Source: Corynebacterium sp. zg-331
Lineage (GTDB): Bacteria; Actinomycetota; Actinomycetes; Mycobacteriales; Mycobacteriaceae
Reading direction: 5' to 3'
Length of the DNA stretch: 64,000 nt
Assembly (NCBI RefSeq): GCF_014267345.1
Contig: NZ_JACMYD010000001.1
Coordinates: 248,001-312,000, forward strand
Positions 1 to 9,367 of the stretch are shown here, piece by piece. Position numbers and translations under genes: made by a program. The notes below the pieces were generated by a model. It was given only the letters and a program-made list of their open reading frames with translations, had not been told where the DNA came from and did not search any database. Within the stretch, counting starts at the first letter, position 1; each line of letters starts with the position of its first letter.

Positions 1-216
1 GTGGCGCTTTCCCAGGCCTCCTTGTGGTTTGTGATTCTGGGCGTGGCGGGTTTTCTTCTGATGTTCGGCGCGGGTGTGTGGGTTTTGCGCGGGTCCGGGC
101 AGCCTGATGTCGCGCCGGGGCGCGGGAGTGGTGGCGGCGCGCCGAGGGGGAAATCGATGGGCGATTCTGTGCTAGCCAAGCGAATGGAGGAGGACTTCCG
201 CCGCCGCTTCGAGTGA
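1..216 (+). CDS. C-terminal part of a DUF3040-type membrane protein (cut by window edge)
   Basis: The frame is open to the first base, so position 1 need not be the true start. The 71 visible residues hold one hydrophobic helix (about residues 8-29), a Gly-rich linker and a charged end with MEEDFRRRFE. DUF3040 proteins usually end this way, with paired helices and an R-rich tail, and in many actinobacteria one is encoded just upstream of mraZ. The assignment therefore rests on position and tail similarity. No function is known for the family. It could equally be a complete small membrane protein starting at the GTG at position 1. Confidence 0.55.
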   Translation: MALSQASLWFVILGVAGFLLMFGAGVWVLRGSGQPDVAPGRGSGGGAPRGKSMGDSVLAKRMEEDFRRRFE

Positions 217-342
217 TGCTTGGGGAGGCATGGGTGGGCCCCGCGGTTTCTTTATCGCAGTGATGCGAGGGGAGCCGCGGGGCCTGCTTTGCGTATGGGG
301 TGGGTGGGGTGTCGTCGGGCGGCTCAGGTATTCGGTGTTTCC

Positions 343-358
343 CCCCACTTTCTCCCAC
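343..358 (-). promoter_or_regulatory. Inverted pair of MraZ-box-like repeats
   Basis: Read on the minus strand, GTGGG (358-354) and GTGGGG (348-343) have the same 10-base period as the MraZ box next to mraZ. The orientation is opposite and the distance to the main site is about 240 bases. It may be an upstream half of a looped operator or a chance G-run. Confidence 0.3.
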
Positions 359-582
359 CGTTTTCTTCGATGCGGATCGTCGTATCGATGTTGGGGGTCG
401 CGATTGGTGTCATGCCGAGGGGTTGACACAGGGGTCCGTTAGTGATGGGGCTAATGTGATTAATGTTTTTGTTGATATTTTGGGCCGGGGCTGTGTGCGG
501 GGGTCTGCCCCACGGGAAAATAGAGCCTTGACCTGTGTATTTTGTGTCTTGTGTGACTGCAGTGGCCTTATGGCTAGTTCTG

Positions 583-628
583 GTGGGGGAAAGTGGGGTA
601 GAGTGGGGCGCACTGGTTGATGTGGGGG
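583..628 (+). promoter_or_regulatory. MraZ operator: GTGGGG direct repeats
   Basis: GTGGGG occurs at 583, 593 and 603 with an exact 10-base period, and again at 622. MraZ proteins are known to bind TGGG repeats spaced by five bases upstream of their own gene, which gives this same 10-base period. The array lies 78-123 bases before the mraZ start, where it would control the dcw cluster. TATGGC (570-575) just upstream is a possible -10 element. Confidence 0.7.
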
Positions 629-705
629 AGCGGAAGCTCCCGAGCACCGGCTAGAGGAAGGCAAGCCGATCCCGTGGCAGCGAGCAAAAGGAAGGTGGTT
701 CCGGG

Positions 706-1140
706 ATGTTTCTCGGCACCTATACCCCGAAGCTCGATGACAAGGGGCGACTCACTCTCCCCGCGAAGTTTCGCGATGAGCTAGCGGGTGGATTGATGGT
801 CACCAAGGGACAGGATCACAGCCTGGCGGTCTACCCGCGCGAAGAATTCGCGCTGCGGGCGCGCAAGGCTGCGGCGGTGTCTCGCACGAACCCGGAGGCT
901 CGCGCGTTTATCCGCAACTTGGCGGCGAGTGCCGATGAGCAGCGTCCAGACGGTCACGGCCGGATCACGCTCTCGGCGGCGCATCGAAGCTACGCGGGAC
1001 TCGTCAAGGAGTGCGTGGTGATCGGTTCGGTGGACTTCCTGGAGATTTGGGATGCGGAGGCCTGGGCTCACTACCAGCAGCAGACGGAAGAGGCATTTTC
1101 CTCGGCGGACGCCGACGATGTCCTCGGCGGATTGCTCTAG
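706..1140 (+). CDS. mraZ: Transcriptional regulator MraZ
   Basis: MraZ is a DNA-binding protein of the AbrB-like swapped-hairpin fold that regulates the dcw cluster. The 144-residue length is normal. The two halves each carry the family signature: [16 protein letters not shown] near residues 11-26 and a second [11 protein letters not shown] near 83. The ATG at 706 opens with the typical [11 protein letters not shown] and follows an AGGAAGG ribosome site (about 690). GTGGGG repeats upstream fit autoregulation. It is the first gene of a same-strand cluster; rsmH follows after 199 bases. Confidence is high because sequence, length and position all agree. Confidence 0.96.
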   Translation: MFLGTYTPKLDDKGRLTLPAKFRDELAGGLMVTKGQDHSLAVYPREEFALRARKAAAVSRTNPEARAFIRNLAASADEQRPDGHGRITLSAAHRSYAGLVKECVVIGSVDFLEIWDAEAWAHYQQQTEEAFSSADADDVLGGLL

Positions 1141-1339
1141 GGGCTGTGCGCGAAAGCATCGCGGCGGAGTGCGCGGAGGACTCCGCCCGGACGGGACGAT
1201 CGTTCTGGTGTACTTCCCCGACATCAGAGCCATTGTTCTCATCCGGGTGGGGCCCTGCACGCGCTCCGCGGTAACACGAATGGATGATGCGCATGCAGCA
1301 CGCACGAGCGCACCGGCAGAAAGGGGGTGGAGGGCCACC

Positions 1340-2395
1340 ATGGAATCGACGACGGGTACGGGATACGGCGAGCGCCTTGCGCGCAACCACGGTCATGTGC
1401 CCGTGCTACGCGACCGCGTGACGGATCTCCTTGCCCCCGCAGTCGAGGCGGCCGGGATCAGAGCCGTGATCGTTGATGGCACCCTGGGCGCGGGCGGTCA
1501 CGCCGAGCATTTTCTGCGTTCCTTTCCTCACGCCGTGCTGATGGGCGTTGATCGAGACCCCGTTTCCCTGGGAAACGCCACTCGACGCATCCAGGACGCG
1601 GGGCTGGGGGACAGGTTTTACCCCGTTCACGCCCGGTACGATGAGGTGGCCGCGGCGATTGAGCAGGGCGAAGGGCCCGTCATTGAACGGGCGCGAGCCT
1701 ACGGCATCGCCGGAGCCCTGTACGACCTCGGTGTTTCTTCCATGCAACTGGATCAGGTGGAGCGGGGCTTTGCCTATCGCGTGGATGCCCCACTGGATAT
1801 GAGGATGGATCCCACCTCCGGGCGTACTGCGGCTGACGTGCTCAACACGTATAGCCATGGTGAATTGGCCAGGGTGCTCAAGACGTACGGCGACGAGCGC
1901 TTTGCGGGCAAGATCGCCGCGGCTGTTCTGCGCGAGCGGGAGAAAGAGCCCTTTCGTACGTCGGGTCGGCTCGTGGAACTCCTCTACGCAACGATTCCCG
2001 CCGCGGCCCGTCGCACCGGTGGGCATCCGGCTAAGCGAACCTTCCAGGCCCTGCGCGTGGAGGTCAACGCGGAGCTGGCTTCCCTGGCAGCGGCGATACC
2101 CGCGATCACTGCTGCCCTCGGAGGCGGTGGTCGCGCGGTGTTTATGAGCTATCAATCGCACGAGGATCGCCTAGTCAAGAGGTGTTTCGCGGATTTAACG
2201 GCCTCGACCACCCCACGGGGATTGCCCATGGATTTGCCTGGCACGCAACCGAGTTTCCGCCTGCTCACCCGGGGTGCGGAGAAGGCCACGCGGCAGGAAA
2301 TCGACGATAATCCGCGCGCTGCGCCGGTGCGCGTGCGCGCCATCGAAAGAATACGTCCCGACGCCGAGAGCACGATCCCTGGAGGATACCGATGA
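1340..2395 (+). CDS. rsmH: 16S rRNA (cytosine-1402 N4)-methyltransferase
   Basis: RsmH (MraW) methylates C1402 of 16S rRNA with S-adenosylmethionine. The 351-residue product has the HVPVL opening (19-23), the SAM-binding [10 protein letters not shown] (45-54), GVDRDP, DLGVSS, the [11 protein letters not shown] segment and SYQSHEDR near the end. The frame is open far upstream into mraZ, but the ATG at 1340 is chosen because an AAGGGGG/GGAGG stretch precedes it and homologues begin there. Its stop overlaps the ftsL start as ATGA (2392-2395), which points to translational coupling. Confidence 0.95.
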   Translation: MESTTGTGYGERLARNHGHVPVLRDRVTDLLAPAVEAAGIRAVIVDGTLGAGGHAEHFLRSFPHAVLMGVDRDPVSLGNATRRIQDAGLGDRFYPVHARYDEVAAAIEQGEGPVIERARAYGIAGALYDLGVSSMQLDQVERGFAYRVDAPLDMRMDPTSGRTAADVLNTYSHGELARVLKTYGDERFAGKIAAAVLREREKEPFRTSGRLVELLYATIPAAARRTGGHPAKRTFQALRVEVNAELASLAAAIPAITAALGGGGRAVFMSYQSHEDRLVKRCFADLTASTTPRGLPMDLPGTQPSFRLLTRGAEKATRQEIDDNPRAAPVRVRAIERIRPDAESTIPGGYR

Positions 2396-3120
2396 ACTCC
2401 CACAGTGAAACCAGCGCTCGCCGTAGCCGAGACATGAGCCTGGAGGCCGCGACGGGTGGTTCAGCCACCGCCTTGCTGGATGCCGGCGAGCGTCGGGGTT
2501 TTGCGCCGTCCGCCCCCGCCGCGCCGCGCCGCGCCGTGCGCAATCCGGTGCGCCGCGTGGTGCCCAGGCCCACCGTCGGGAGGCTAGGGTCCCGTCAGGT
2601 GGTATCGGTGCGGGGGCGCAGGGTGGCCACGGCGCGGCAGTCTTCCCGGCTGACCCGCATCAGCCTGGTGGCCATCGTGCTCTTGGTGGGCGGCGTGGCG
2701 CTGGCCATGGCGCTGTCGGGAGTCTCCACTCAGCAGACCTTTCGCCTGCAGCAGCTCACCGCCCAGGAAAAGCAGCTGGATAATCAGATTGAGACGCTCA
2801 ACCGGGATGTGGAGACGGCGCGGAGTTCCTCCGAATCCGTCCGGCACGCGAATGACAACCGTATGGTGGTGCCCCAGCAGCCCGGTATCCTGGCGGTGGA
2901 AGGCAACGGAGAGATCAGGGAGCGACGCCCGGCGCAGGGCGAATCGCGGCCCTTCGTCGATGTCAACGGTACGCCGGCCCGAGCGCACGCGGCCTCGAGC
3001 AACCCGGATAAGACGCAGGGTCTGGGGGACAATCTTGAGGCGGTGCCGCAGGGACAGCAACCTCCGTCGGCGGCGCAGCCTCCCGCGGGTGGTCAGGCTC
3101 AGCCACCCTACCTGAATTAA
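2392..3120 (+). CDS. ftsL: FtsL-like cell division membrane protein
   Basis: Position between rsmH and ftsI is diagnostic for the small bitopic divisome protein that pairs with FtsQ and a FtsB-like partner. The 242 residues comprise a basic Arg-rich cytoplasmic segment (1-88), one membrane helix (about 90-110), a short coiled-coil stretch rich in Gln, Leu and Glu (about 112-150) and a disordered Pro/Gln-rich tail. The long N- and C-terminal extensions are larger than in E. coli FtsL (about 120 residues) but long actinobacterial forms are common. Sequence identity across this family is low, so the name rests on topology and context. Confidence 0.8.
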   Translation: MNSHSETSARRSRDMSLEAATGGSATALLDAGERRGFAPSAPAAPRRAVRNPVRRVVPRPTVGRLGSRQVVSVRGRRVATARQSSRLTRISLVAIVLLVGGVALAMALSGVSTQQTFRLQQLTAQEKQLDNQIETLNRDVETARSSSESVRHANDNRMVVPQQPGILAVEGNGEIRERRPAQGESRPFVDVNGTPARAHAASSNPDKTQGLGDNLEAVPQGQQPPSAAQPPAGGQAQPPYLN

Positions 3121-3153
3121 CCGTATGAGTTTTAGGGAAGGTGGCATCGGGAA

Positions 3154-5136
3154 GTGAATCGCCCTCGTGATCGCCGTACCCCGGCGGCGTCCCGGTATCC
3201 TGCCGGGGCCTCGTATCGCCCGGGATCCGGCGATGCGCACCCTCGCCCCGTGCCGCGCACTCAGCAGCAGGTGATGCGCCAACGCCTCGGCGTGGTGCTG
3301 GTGTTTCTCTTGGTCTCGGTGCTTGTGCTGGCCGTTCGTTTGGCCTGGGTACAGGTGGTGTGGGGCCCGGAGCTGTCAGCCAAGGCCGAGGAACAGCGAG
3401 CCCGCATCTATGTGGAGCCCGCGCGCCGGGGCGCTATCACGGACCGCGACGGCCGAGAAATGTCCTACACCATGCAGGCGCGCTCGCTGACGGTGTCCCC
3501 CGATCTGCTGCGCAAAGAATTACGGGAGCAAAAGGAACTGGAATTGCGCACGGAGGCAACCGTGCCACCGCAGGAAAGCGAGACCTACCTGAACGAACAG
3601 GTAGATGCCACCTTGACGGAGATGGCGCAGCGCATTCCGCAGATGATGAAGGATTCCGGTGCCTCCACCGACGATGTGTCCGCCACCGACATTGAGAAGA
3701 AGCTGCGGGCCGATAGCCATTACGAAGTTTTGGTGCGCAACGTGGACCCCGACGTGGCGGCGCAGATCGCCGAGACGTTCCACGGAGTCGCCGCCGATCA
3801 CCAAGACATCCGCCAATACCCCAACGGTGCGGTGGGGGAGAACATCCTCGGCAAGGTCTCGATGGATGGCCAGGGGCAGTTTGGCTTTGAGGCCTCCGGG
3901 GATGCCCTGCTGTCCGGGATCAACGGGCGCATGACAGAAGACGTCTCTACGGACGGGCAGGTGATACCGGGAACCCTGCGCGACCAGGTTCCGGCCATCG
4001 ACGGTAAGGATGTGCGCCTGACCGTGGACGTGGATGTCCAGAATTACCTCCAGCAAAAGGTGGACCAAGCCCGCGCCCATTCCGGGGCCAAGGACGCCGA
4101 GGCGGTGGTTCTGGACGCGCACACGGGTGAGGTCGTGGCCATGGCCAATACCGGCACCATTGACCCCAACGGGGACATCGAGAAGCAATTAGAGCGCGGC
4201 AAGGACTTCGATAACCCCTCTATTAGTGCTCCCTACGAGCCGGGCTCGGTGGCCAAGATCATCACCGCGGCCGGGGTGATCGAGGAGGGGCTCACCACCC
4301 CGGACGAGGTGCTGCAGGTGCCCGGAGCCATCAGCATGGCCGGGGTGACCGTCAACGACGCTTGGTCGCACGGAACGGTGCCATACACCACCACGGGCAT
4401 TTTTGGTAAGTCCTCCAACGTGGGCACGCTTATGCTCGCCCAGCGCCTGGGCGAAGAAAAATTCGCGCAATACCTGGAGAAGTTCGGCATCGGGCAAAGC
4501 ACAGGGGTGGAGCTGCCCAACGAATCCGCCGGCCTGCTACCCTCGCCCGAGCAGTGGTCGGGGGGCACCTTTGCCAACCTGCCCATCGGACAGGGCATGT
4601 CCTGGACCACGCTGCAAATGGCCAGCGTGTATCAGGCCCTGGCCAACGGTGGTGAGCGAGTGGAGCCGCGCATCATTAAGTCCGTGACTAACCCCGATGG
4701 AAGTCAGGAGGAGCTGCCGGAACCCAAGCGAACCCGGGTGGTACGACCGGAGACCGCGCGCACGGTGGTGGATATGTTCCGGGCCGTGACCCAGTCTGAC
4801 CCCACCGGGGTGCAGTCGGGTACCGGACCGGGTGCCGCGATCGAGGGGTACCAAACCTCCGGCAAGACCGGCACCGCGCAGCAGGTGGATCCCAATACCG
4901 GGGCGTATTCCATGAGCGATTTCTGGATTACTTTCGCTGGTGTGGCCCCGGCGGATAACCCACGCTACGTCATCGCCGTGATGCTGGATGATCCCGATCG
5001 CGGGGTCGAGCCGGGCGGGCAAGGCGGGCAATCGGCCGCCCCCGTGTTCCGCGACGTGGCCTCCTGGCTCATGGACCGAGACAACGTGCCCACCTCGGCG
5101 CCGATGGAGGGCCTACTGACCCTTCAAGCGGGATAG
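3154..5136 (+). CDS. ftsI: Septal peptidoglycan transpeptidase FtsI (class B penicillin-binding protein)
   Basis: FtsI cross-links septal peptidoglycan together with FtsW. The 660-residue protein has a cytoplasmic tail, one membrane helix (about 47-65), a PBP dimerisation region (about 80-290) and a transpeptidase domain with all three active-site motifs: S365-V-A-K368 with the acylated serine, S420-S-N422, and K571-T-G-T574. The start is a GTG at 3154; AGGGAAGG lies about 12 bases before it. It sits 33 bases after ftsL and 45 before murE, in the usual dcw order. This is a beta-lactam target. Confidence 0.95.
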   Translation: MNRPRDRRTPAASRYPAGASYRPGSGDAHPRPVPRTQQQVMRQRLGVVLVFLLVSVLVLAVRLAWVQVVWGPELSAKAEEQRARIYVEPARRGAITDRDGREMSYTMQARSLTVSPDLLRKELREQKELELRTEATVPPQESETYLNEQVDATLTEMAQRIPQMMKDSGASTDDVSATDIEKKLRADSHYEVLVRNVDPDVAAQIAETFHGVAADHQDIRQYPNGAVGENILGKVSMDGQGQFGFEASGDALLSGINGRMTEDVSTDGQVIPGTLRDQVPAIDGKDVRLTVDVDVQNYLQQKVDQARAHSGAKDAEAVVLDAHTGEVVAMANTGTIDPNGDIEKQLERGKDFDNPSISAPYEPGSVAKIITAAGVIEEGLTTPDEVLQVPGAISMAGVTVNDAWSHGTVPYTTTGIFGKSSNVGTLMLAQRLGEEKFAQYLEKFGIGQSTGVELPNESAGLLPSPEQWSGGTFANLPIGQGMSWTTLQMASVYQALANGGERVEPRIIKSVTNPDGSQEELPEPKRTRVVRPETARTVVDMFRAVTQSDPTGVQSGTGPGAAIEGYQTSGKTGTAQQVDPNTGAYSMSDFWITFAGVAPADNPRYVIAVMLDDPDRGVEPGGQGGQSAAPVFRDVASWLMDRDNVPTSAPMEGLLTLQAG

Positions 5137-5181
5137 AACTGTGACGATGAAGAAGAGCAAGAGACGAAAAGAGGGAAGCCA

Positions 5182-6699
5182 ATGACAGCGACGCTTGAGA
5201 AGATCGTGCGCGTGACCGCGGGGCGGATCGCGATGGGCTCGGCGGATGAGGCGCGCGCCTTTACCACCATGAGCCTAGATTCCACCGCGGTGGAGCCGGG
5301 TGGATTGTTTGCCGCTCTGCCCGGAACGCGGGTGCATGGGGCTTCTTTCGCTCAGGAGACCGAGGCCGGGGCCATCCTCACCGACGAGCATGGCGTGGAG
5401 ATTCTCAAGGAGGCCGGGGAAACCCGGCCGGTGATCGCGGTGGCAGACGTGCGCGACGTGCTGGGCTATGCCGCCGCGGAGGTCTACGGTCACCCGAGCC
5501 GCAGCTTAACGGTCCTGGGGATCACCGGCACCTCGGGGAAAACCACCACGAGTTACCTGGTGGAGGCCGGGCTCTTGGCCGCGGGTTACTCCGTGGGGCT
5601 GATTGGTACCACCGGGACCAGGATCAACGGGCGTGCGGTGCCGACCTCCCTGACCACCCCGGAGGCCCCCGTTCTCCAGGCGCTCTTTGCCCGCATGGTG
5701 GCTGAAGGGGTGACCCACGTGGTGATGGAGGTCTCCAGCCATGCCCTGGCGTTGCGCCGGGTACAGGGCATTCACTTCGCCGTGGGAGCGTTTAGCAACC
5801 TTTCCCAGGATCACCTGGACTTTCATCCCACCATGCAGGATTACTTTGATACCAAGGCGCTGTTATTCCGCGAGGACTCCCCGCTGCGTGTGGATGCGGC
5901 GGTCGTGTGCGTGGACGATTCCTGGGGCCGGCGCATGGCCCAGGTGGCGGGGCCGCGGTCCATCACGGTGTCCACCCGCGGCGAGCGTGCCCTTGTCCGG
6001 GCGCACGATGTGTGTGCCGAGGAACAAGGAACCCAGACCTTTCAGCTGGACGTGGCGGGAACCGACCTGACGGTTCGGCTTCCGTTACCGGGGCGTTTCA
6101 ACGTGGCTAACGCCGCGCTGGCGGTGGCGATCGCGCATTCCGCTGGGGTGGACGCCGAAGCGTTTACCCGGGCCTTGGCCACGGTCACGGTGCCGGGACG
6201 TATGGAGCGAGTGAACGCGAGTCAGGACTATCTCGCGGTGGTGGATTACGCGCACAAACCGGCCGCCGTGGCGGAGGTGCTCGATACCTTGCGGGCGCAG
6301 GTGCCGGGGCGTGTCGGCATCGTGATCGGCGCGGGCGGAAACCGAGATCATTCCAAGCGGCCGATCATGGGGGCACAGGCGGCGCTGCGCGCGGACCTCG
6401 TGGTGGTCACGGACGACAACCCCCGCGACGAGGATCCGGCGTCGATTCGCGCCGCCATGCTCGATGGCGCCCGCGGCGCGGTCGATGAGCGCGACCCCCG
6501 CCCCGAGATTGTGGAGGTGGGGCAGCGCCGCGAGGCGATCGCCGCGCTGGTGGCATGGGCCCGTCCCGGCGACGCCATCGTGGTGGCCGGAAAGGGACAC
6601 GAAAACGGACAACTTATTCGCGGCGTGAATCACCCTTTCGACGACCGGGAAGAACTGCGCCGCGCCATAGAAAGCGGTGGCGCGGAGAAAGAAAGGTAG
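5182..6699 (+). CDS. murE: UDP-MurNAc-tripeptide synthetase (meso-diaminopimelate adding)
   Basis: MurE adds the third amino acid to UDP-MurNAc-L-Ala-D-Glu with ATP. The ATP-binding loop GTSGKTTT is at 116-123, TTPEAP follows, and D412-N-P-R415 is the motif that selects meso-diaminopimelate rather than lysine, matching the cell wall of corynebacteria. Length (505) is normal. The ATG at 5182 follows GAGGGAAG. The gene ends 13 bases before the chosen murF start, so the two are probably cotranscribed and coupled. Confidence 0.96.
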   Translation: MTATLEKIVRVTAGRIAMGSADEARAFTTMSLDSTAVEPGGLFAALPGTRVHGASFAQETEAGAILTDEHGVEILKEAGETRPVIAVADVRDVLGYAAAEVYGHPSRSLTVLGITGTSGKTTTSYLVEAGLLAAGYSVGLIGTTGTRINGRAVPTSLTTPEAPVLQALFARMVAEGVTHVVMEVSSHALALRRVQGIHFAVGAFSNLSQDHLDFHPTMQDYFDTKALLFREDSPLRVDAAVVCVDDSWGRRMAQVAGPRSITVSTRGERALVRAHDVCAEEQGTQTFQLDVAGTDLTVRLPLPGRFNVANAALAVAIAHSAGVDAEAFTRALATVTVPGRMERVNASQDYLAVVDYAHKPAAVAEVLDTLRAQVPGRVGIVIGAGGNRDHSKRPIMGAQAALRADLVVVTDDNPRDEDPASIRAAMLDGARGAVDERDPRPEIVEVGQRREAIAALVAWARPGDAIVVAGKGHENGQLIRGVNHPFDDREELRRAIESGGAEKER

Positions 6700-6712
6700 A
6701 GGCGGCAGGGGC

Positions 6713-8206
6713 ATGATACCGCTTTCACTAGCACAGATAGCCGAGATCGTCGGTGGCACACTACACGATGCTCCCGACCCTCACGCCCTCGTGACGGGTT
6801 CGGTGGAGTTTGATTCCCGCACGGTGGCACCGGGTGGGCTCTTTGCGGCGCTGCCCGGCGCCCGGGTGGACGGGCATGACTTTGCCCGTACCGCAATGGC
6901 GCGCGGCGCGGTGGCGATCCTGGCCGCGCGGCCGGTGGGGGTCCCCGCCATCGTTGTTACACCCCGGGGCAAGACGGACAGCAACGCGGAGCTGTTTCGC
7001 CACGATACCGACGGTTCCGCGGCCGCCGTGGTCGAGGCGATGTCCGCGCTGGCCCGCGCCGTGGTCGATCGTCTTGGCCGGGAGCATGGCCTGCGGGTCA
7101 TCGGCGTGACGGGCTCGGCGGGCAAAACTTCCACGAAGGATCTGATCGCCTCGGTGCTGCGCAGGCTGGGCCCCACGGTGGCGCCCCCCGGTTCCTTTAA
7201 TAACGAGATTGGACACCCCTACACGGCGCTGCGCTGCGAGCCGGAGACGAGGTTCCTGGTGGCGGAGATGAGCGCGCGCGGACTCGGGCACATCGCCCAC
7301 CTAGTGCGGATCGCCCCGCCCTTCATGGGGGTGGAACTCAACGTGGGCAGCGCGCACCTGGGCGAGTTTGGCTCCCGGGACACCATCGCCCAGGCTAAGA
7401 GCGAGCTGGTGACGGCGCTGCCACCCGCGGGGGTGGCCGTCCTCAACGCCGATGACGACTATGTTCTCTCCATGACCCAGCAAACCCGCGCGCGGGTATG
7501 TACTTTTTCCGCCGCGGGCAACCCACAATCGGATCTGTATGCCACGGACGTTGAGCTCGACGATGTCGCCCGAGCCTCGTTTAACCTGCATTATCGGGGT
7601 GAGAACGCGAGGGTGGCCCTCCGGGTCTTTGGCGCCCACCAGGTACCCAACGCCCTGGCGGCCGCAGCCGTGGGGCTGGAAAACGGACTGGGGCTAGCGC
7701 AGGTGGCCGAGGCGCTTTCTGCACACGTCACGGCCTCCGCTCACCGCATGGATGTGCAGACCCGAGCCGATGGGGTGACGGTGATCAACGATACCTATAA
7801 TGCCAACCCGGACTCCATGCGCGCCGGGCTCGCGGCGCTGGCTTCCACGGCGGCGGCGCGCCCGAAGGCGCGTTCCGTCGCGGTGCTGGGCGAGATGAGC
7901 GAACTTGGCGAGGAGGCCCTGGCCGCCCATCGAGAGCTCGGCAGGCAGGTCGCGCTGCAACGCATCACCGCCCTGGTCATGGTGGGCGCGAGCGAGCCGT
8001 GCCGGGCTGTGGCCCGGGCGGCGGCGCACGGCGGCGTGCACACGACCGAGGTGGATACCCTCGATGAGGCCGTGACGGCGCTGGAAGGCACCCTCGAACC
8101 CGGGGATGCGGTGCTGGTCAAGGCCTCCCATTCCCAGGGGCTGTGGCGGATAGCCGAGCGCCTGGTAACCGCGCATGACGACACCACCCGAGACGTTTCT
8201 AGGTAA
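6713..8206 (+). CDS. murF: UDP-MurNAc-tripeptide D-alanyl-D-alanine ligase
   Basis: MurF joins D-Ala-D-Ala to the UDP-MurNAc tripeptide, the last cytoplasmic peptide step. The ATP loop GSAGKTST is near residue 134, followed by GSFNNEIGHP and, in the C-terminal half, VINDTYNANPDSM. An in-frame ATG at 6677 lies inside murE, but the product would begin with a basic run foreign to the family; the ATG at 6713 gives the normal MIPLSLAQIAEIVGG start and has a GGCAGGGG ribosome site. The product is 497 residues. It lies between murE and mraY in normal order. Confidence 0.94.
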   Translation: MIPLSLAQIAEIVGGTLHDAPDPHALVTGSVEFDSRTVAPGGLFAALPGARVDGHDFARTAMARGAVAILAARPVGVPAIVVTPRGKTDSNAELFRHDTDGSAAAVVEAMSALARAVVDRLGREHGLRVIGVTGSAGKTSTKDLIASVLRRLGPTVAPPGSFNNEIGHPYTALRCEPETRFLVAEMSARGLGHIAHLVRIAPPFMGVELNVGSAHLGEFGSRDTIAQAKSELVTALPPAGVAVLNADDDYVLSMTQQTRARVCTFSAAGNPQSDLYATDVELDDVARASFNLHYRGENARVALRVFGAHQVPNALAAAAVGLENGLGLAQVAEALSAHVTASAHRMDVQTRADGVTVINDTYNANPDSMRAGLAALASTAAARPKARSVAVLGEMSELGEEALAAHRELGRQVALQRITALVMVGASEPCRAVARAAAHGGVHTTEVDTLDEAVTALEGTLEPGDAVLVKASHSQGLWRIAERLVTAHDDTTRDVSR

Positions 8207-8227
8207 CAAGCAGGCGAAGGAATCCCC

Positions 8228-9367
8228 GTGACCCACATCATCATCGCAGGAATCGTTAGCTTCCTCGTCTCCATCGTGACCACCCCCGTCCTTATAAAGC
8301 GCTTCAGCAGCGAGGGGTTGGGCCAGGAGATCCGGGAGGACGGCCCCAAATCCCACCTGCGCAAGCGCGGTACCCCCACGATGGGCGGCATCGCCATTAT
8401 CGCCGGCATCGTGGCGGGCTACGCCGTGACCGGGTTCTACGCCTTGGCGACGGACACCGGTTCGCGGGGATTTACCGCCTCCGGACTCTTGGTTGTGGCC
8501 CTGACCCTGGGCCTGGGTTTTCTTGGCTTTGCCGACGACGCCATTAAGCTCTTTAAGTCCCGCAATCTCGGTCTCAACAAGACCGGTAAGCTCGTGGGGC
8601 AGCTCGTATTGGGCATCGCGTTTGCCATCCTGATCCTGCAATTTCCGGATGACAAGGGCGTGACCCCGGGTTCGACCAATCTCTCCTTTATCCGTGACAT
8701 TCCCACCGTGGATCTGGCCCTTGGCGGCGGACTCGGTGTGCTGTTTTTCGTGATTTTCATGGTGATCCTGATTAGTGCCTGGTCCAATGCGGTGAACCTC
8801 ACCGATGGCCTGGACGGCCTGGCGGCGGGTACCACCTCCCTGGTAATGGGAGGGTATATGCTGCTTACCTTCTGGCAATACCGTAATTCCTGCGCCGAGC
8901 ACGTGGGTCCCGGCTGCTATTCGGTGCGCGATCCGCTGGATCTGGCGGTGATTGCCGCGGCGGGTTTGGGCGCCTGCCTGGGATTCTTGTGGTGGAACGC
9001 CGCCCCGGCCAAGATCTTCATGGGCGATACCGGTTCCTTGGCCCTGGGTGGGTTGGTGGCTGGTCTCTCGGTGGTGTCGCACACGGAGCTGCTGATGATC
9101 CTCTTGGGCATCCTCTTCGTGATAGAGGTCTCCTCCGTGGTCATCCAGGTGGCCGTGTTTAAGTCCACGGGCAAGCGCTTCTTCCGCATGGCCCCCATCC
9201 ATCACCACTTTGAAAACGGTGGTTGGGCCGAGACCACGGTGGTGATTCGCTTCTGGATCCTCGCAGCCCTGGCCGTGGCCGTCGGCATGGCGTTGTTCTA
9301 CGGTGAGTGGATCGGTGCCACCGATGAATACACCGTGGTGGCCCTCCTCGAGGGGGCGGGAGCGTGA
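8228..9367 (+). CDS. mraY: Phospho-MurNAc-pentapeptide transferase MraY
   Basis: MraY makes lipid I by transferring phospho-MurNAc-pentapeptide to undecaprenyl phosphate. The 379-residue protein has about ten membrane helices. Visible signatures are GTPTMGG near residue 50, FADDAIK with the catalytic aspartates, [25 protein letters not shown] and the late HHHFE. The GTG start at 8228 follows AAGGAA. The last four bases GTGA are shared with the murD start, so translation is very likely coupled. All key residues are present. Confidence 0.95.
   Translation: MTHIIIAGIVSFLVSIVTTPVLIKRFSSEGLGQEIREDGPKSHLRKRGTPTMGGIAIIAGIVAGYAVTGFYALATDTGSRGFTASGLLVVALTLGLGFLGFADDAIKLFKSRNLGLNKTGKLVGQLVLGIAFAILILQFPDDKGVTPGSTNLSFIRDIPTVDLALGGGLGVLFFVIFMVILISAWSNAVNLTDGLDGLAAGTTSLVMGGYMLLTFWQYRNSCAEHVGPGCYSVRDPLDLAVIAAAGLGACLGFLWWNAAPAKIFMGDTGSLALGGLVAGLSVVSHTELLMILLGILFVIEVSSVVIQVAVFKSTGKRFFRMAPIHHHFENGGWAETTVVIRFWILAALAVAVGMALFYGEWIGATDEYTVVALLEGAGA

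Larger units (their letters stand above)
217..705. other. Long G-rich intergenic region upstream of mraZ
   Basis: No gene is credible in these 489 bases; the short open frames on both strands show no family features. It holds a consensus-like TTGACA at 423-428 followed by TAATGT at 452-457 (spacing 23, too long for a standard promoter), a TTGACC at 528-533, and two sets of GTGGG repeats described separately. It probably carries the dcw cluster promoter and its MraZ control site. Confidence 0.6.

Noticed and set aside
1052..1339. Upstream extension of rsmH into mraZ
   Set aside because: Homologues start near the HVPVL motif and a ribosome site fits the ATG at 1340.
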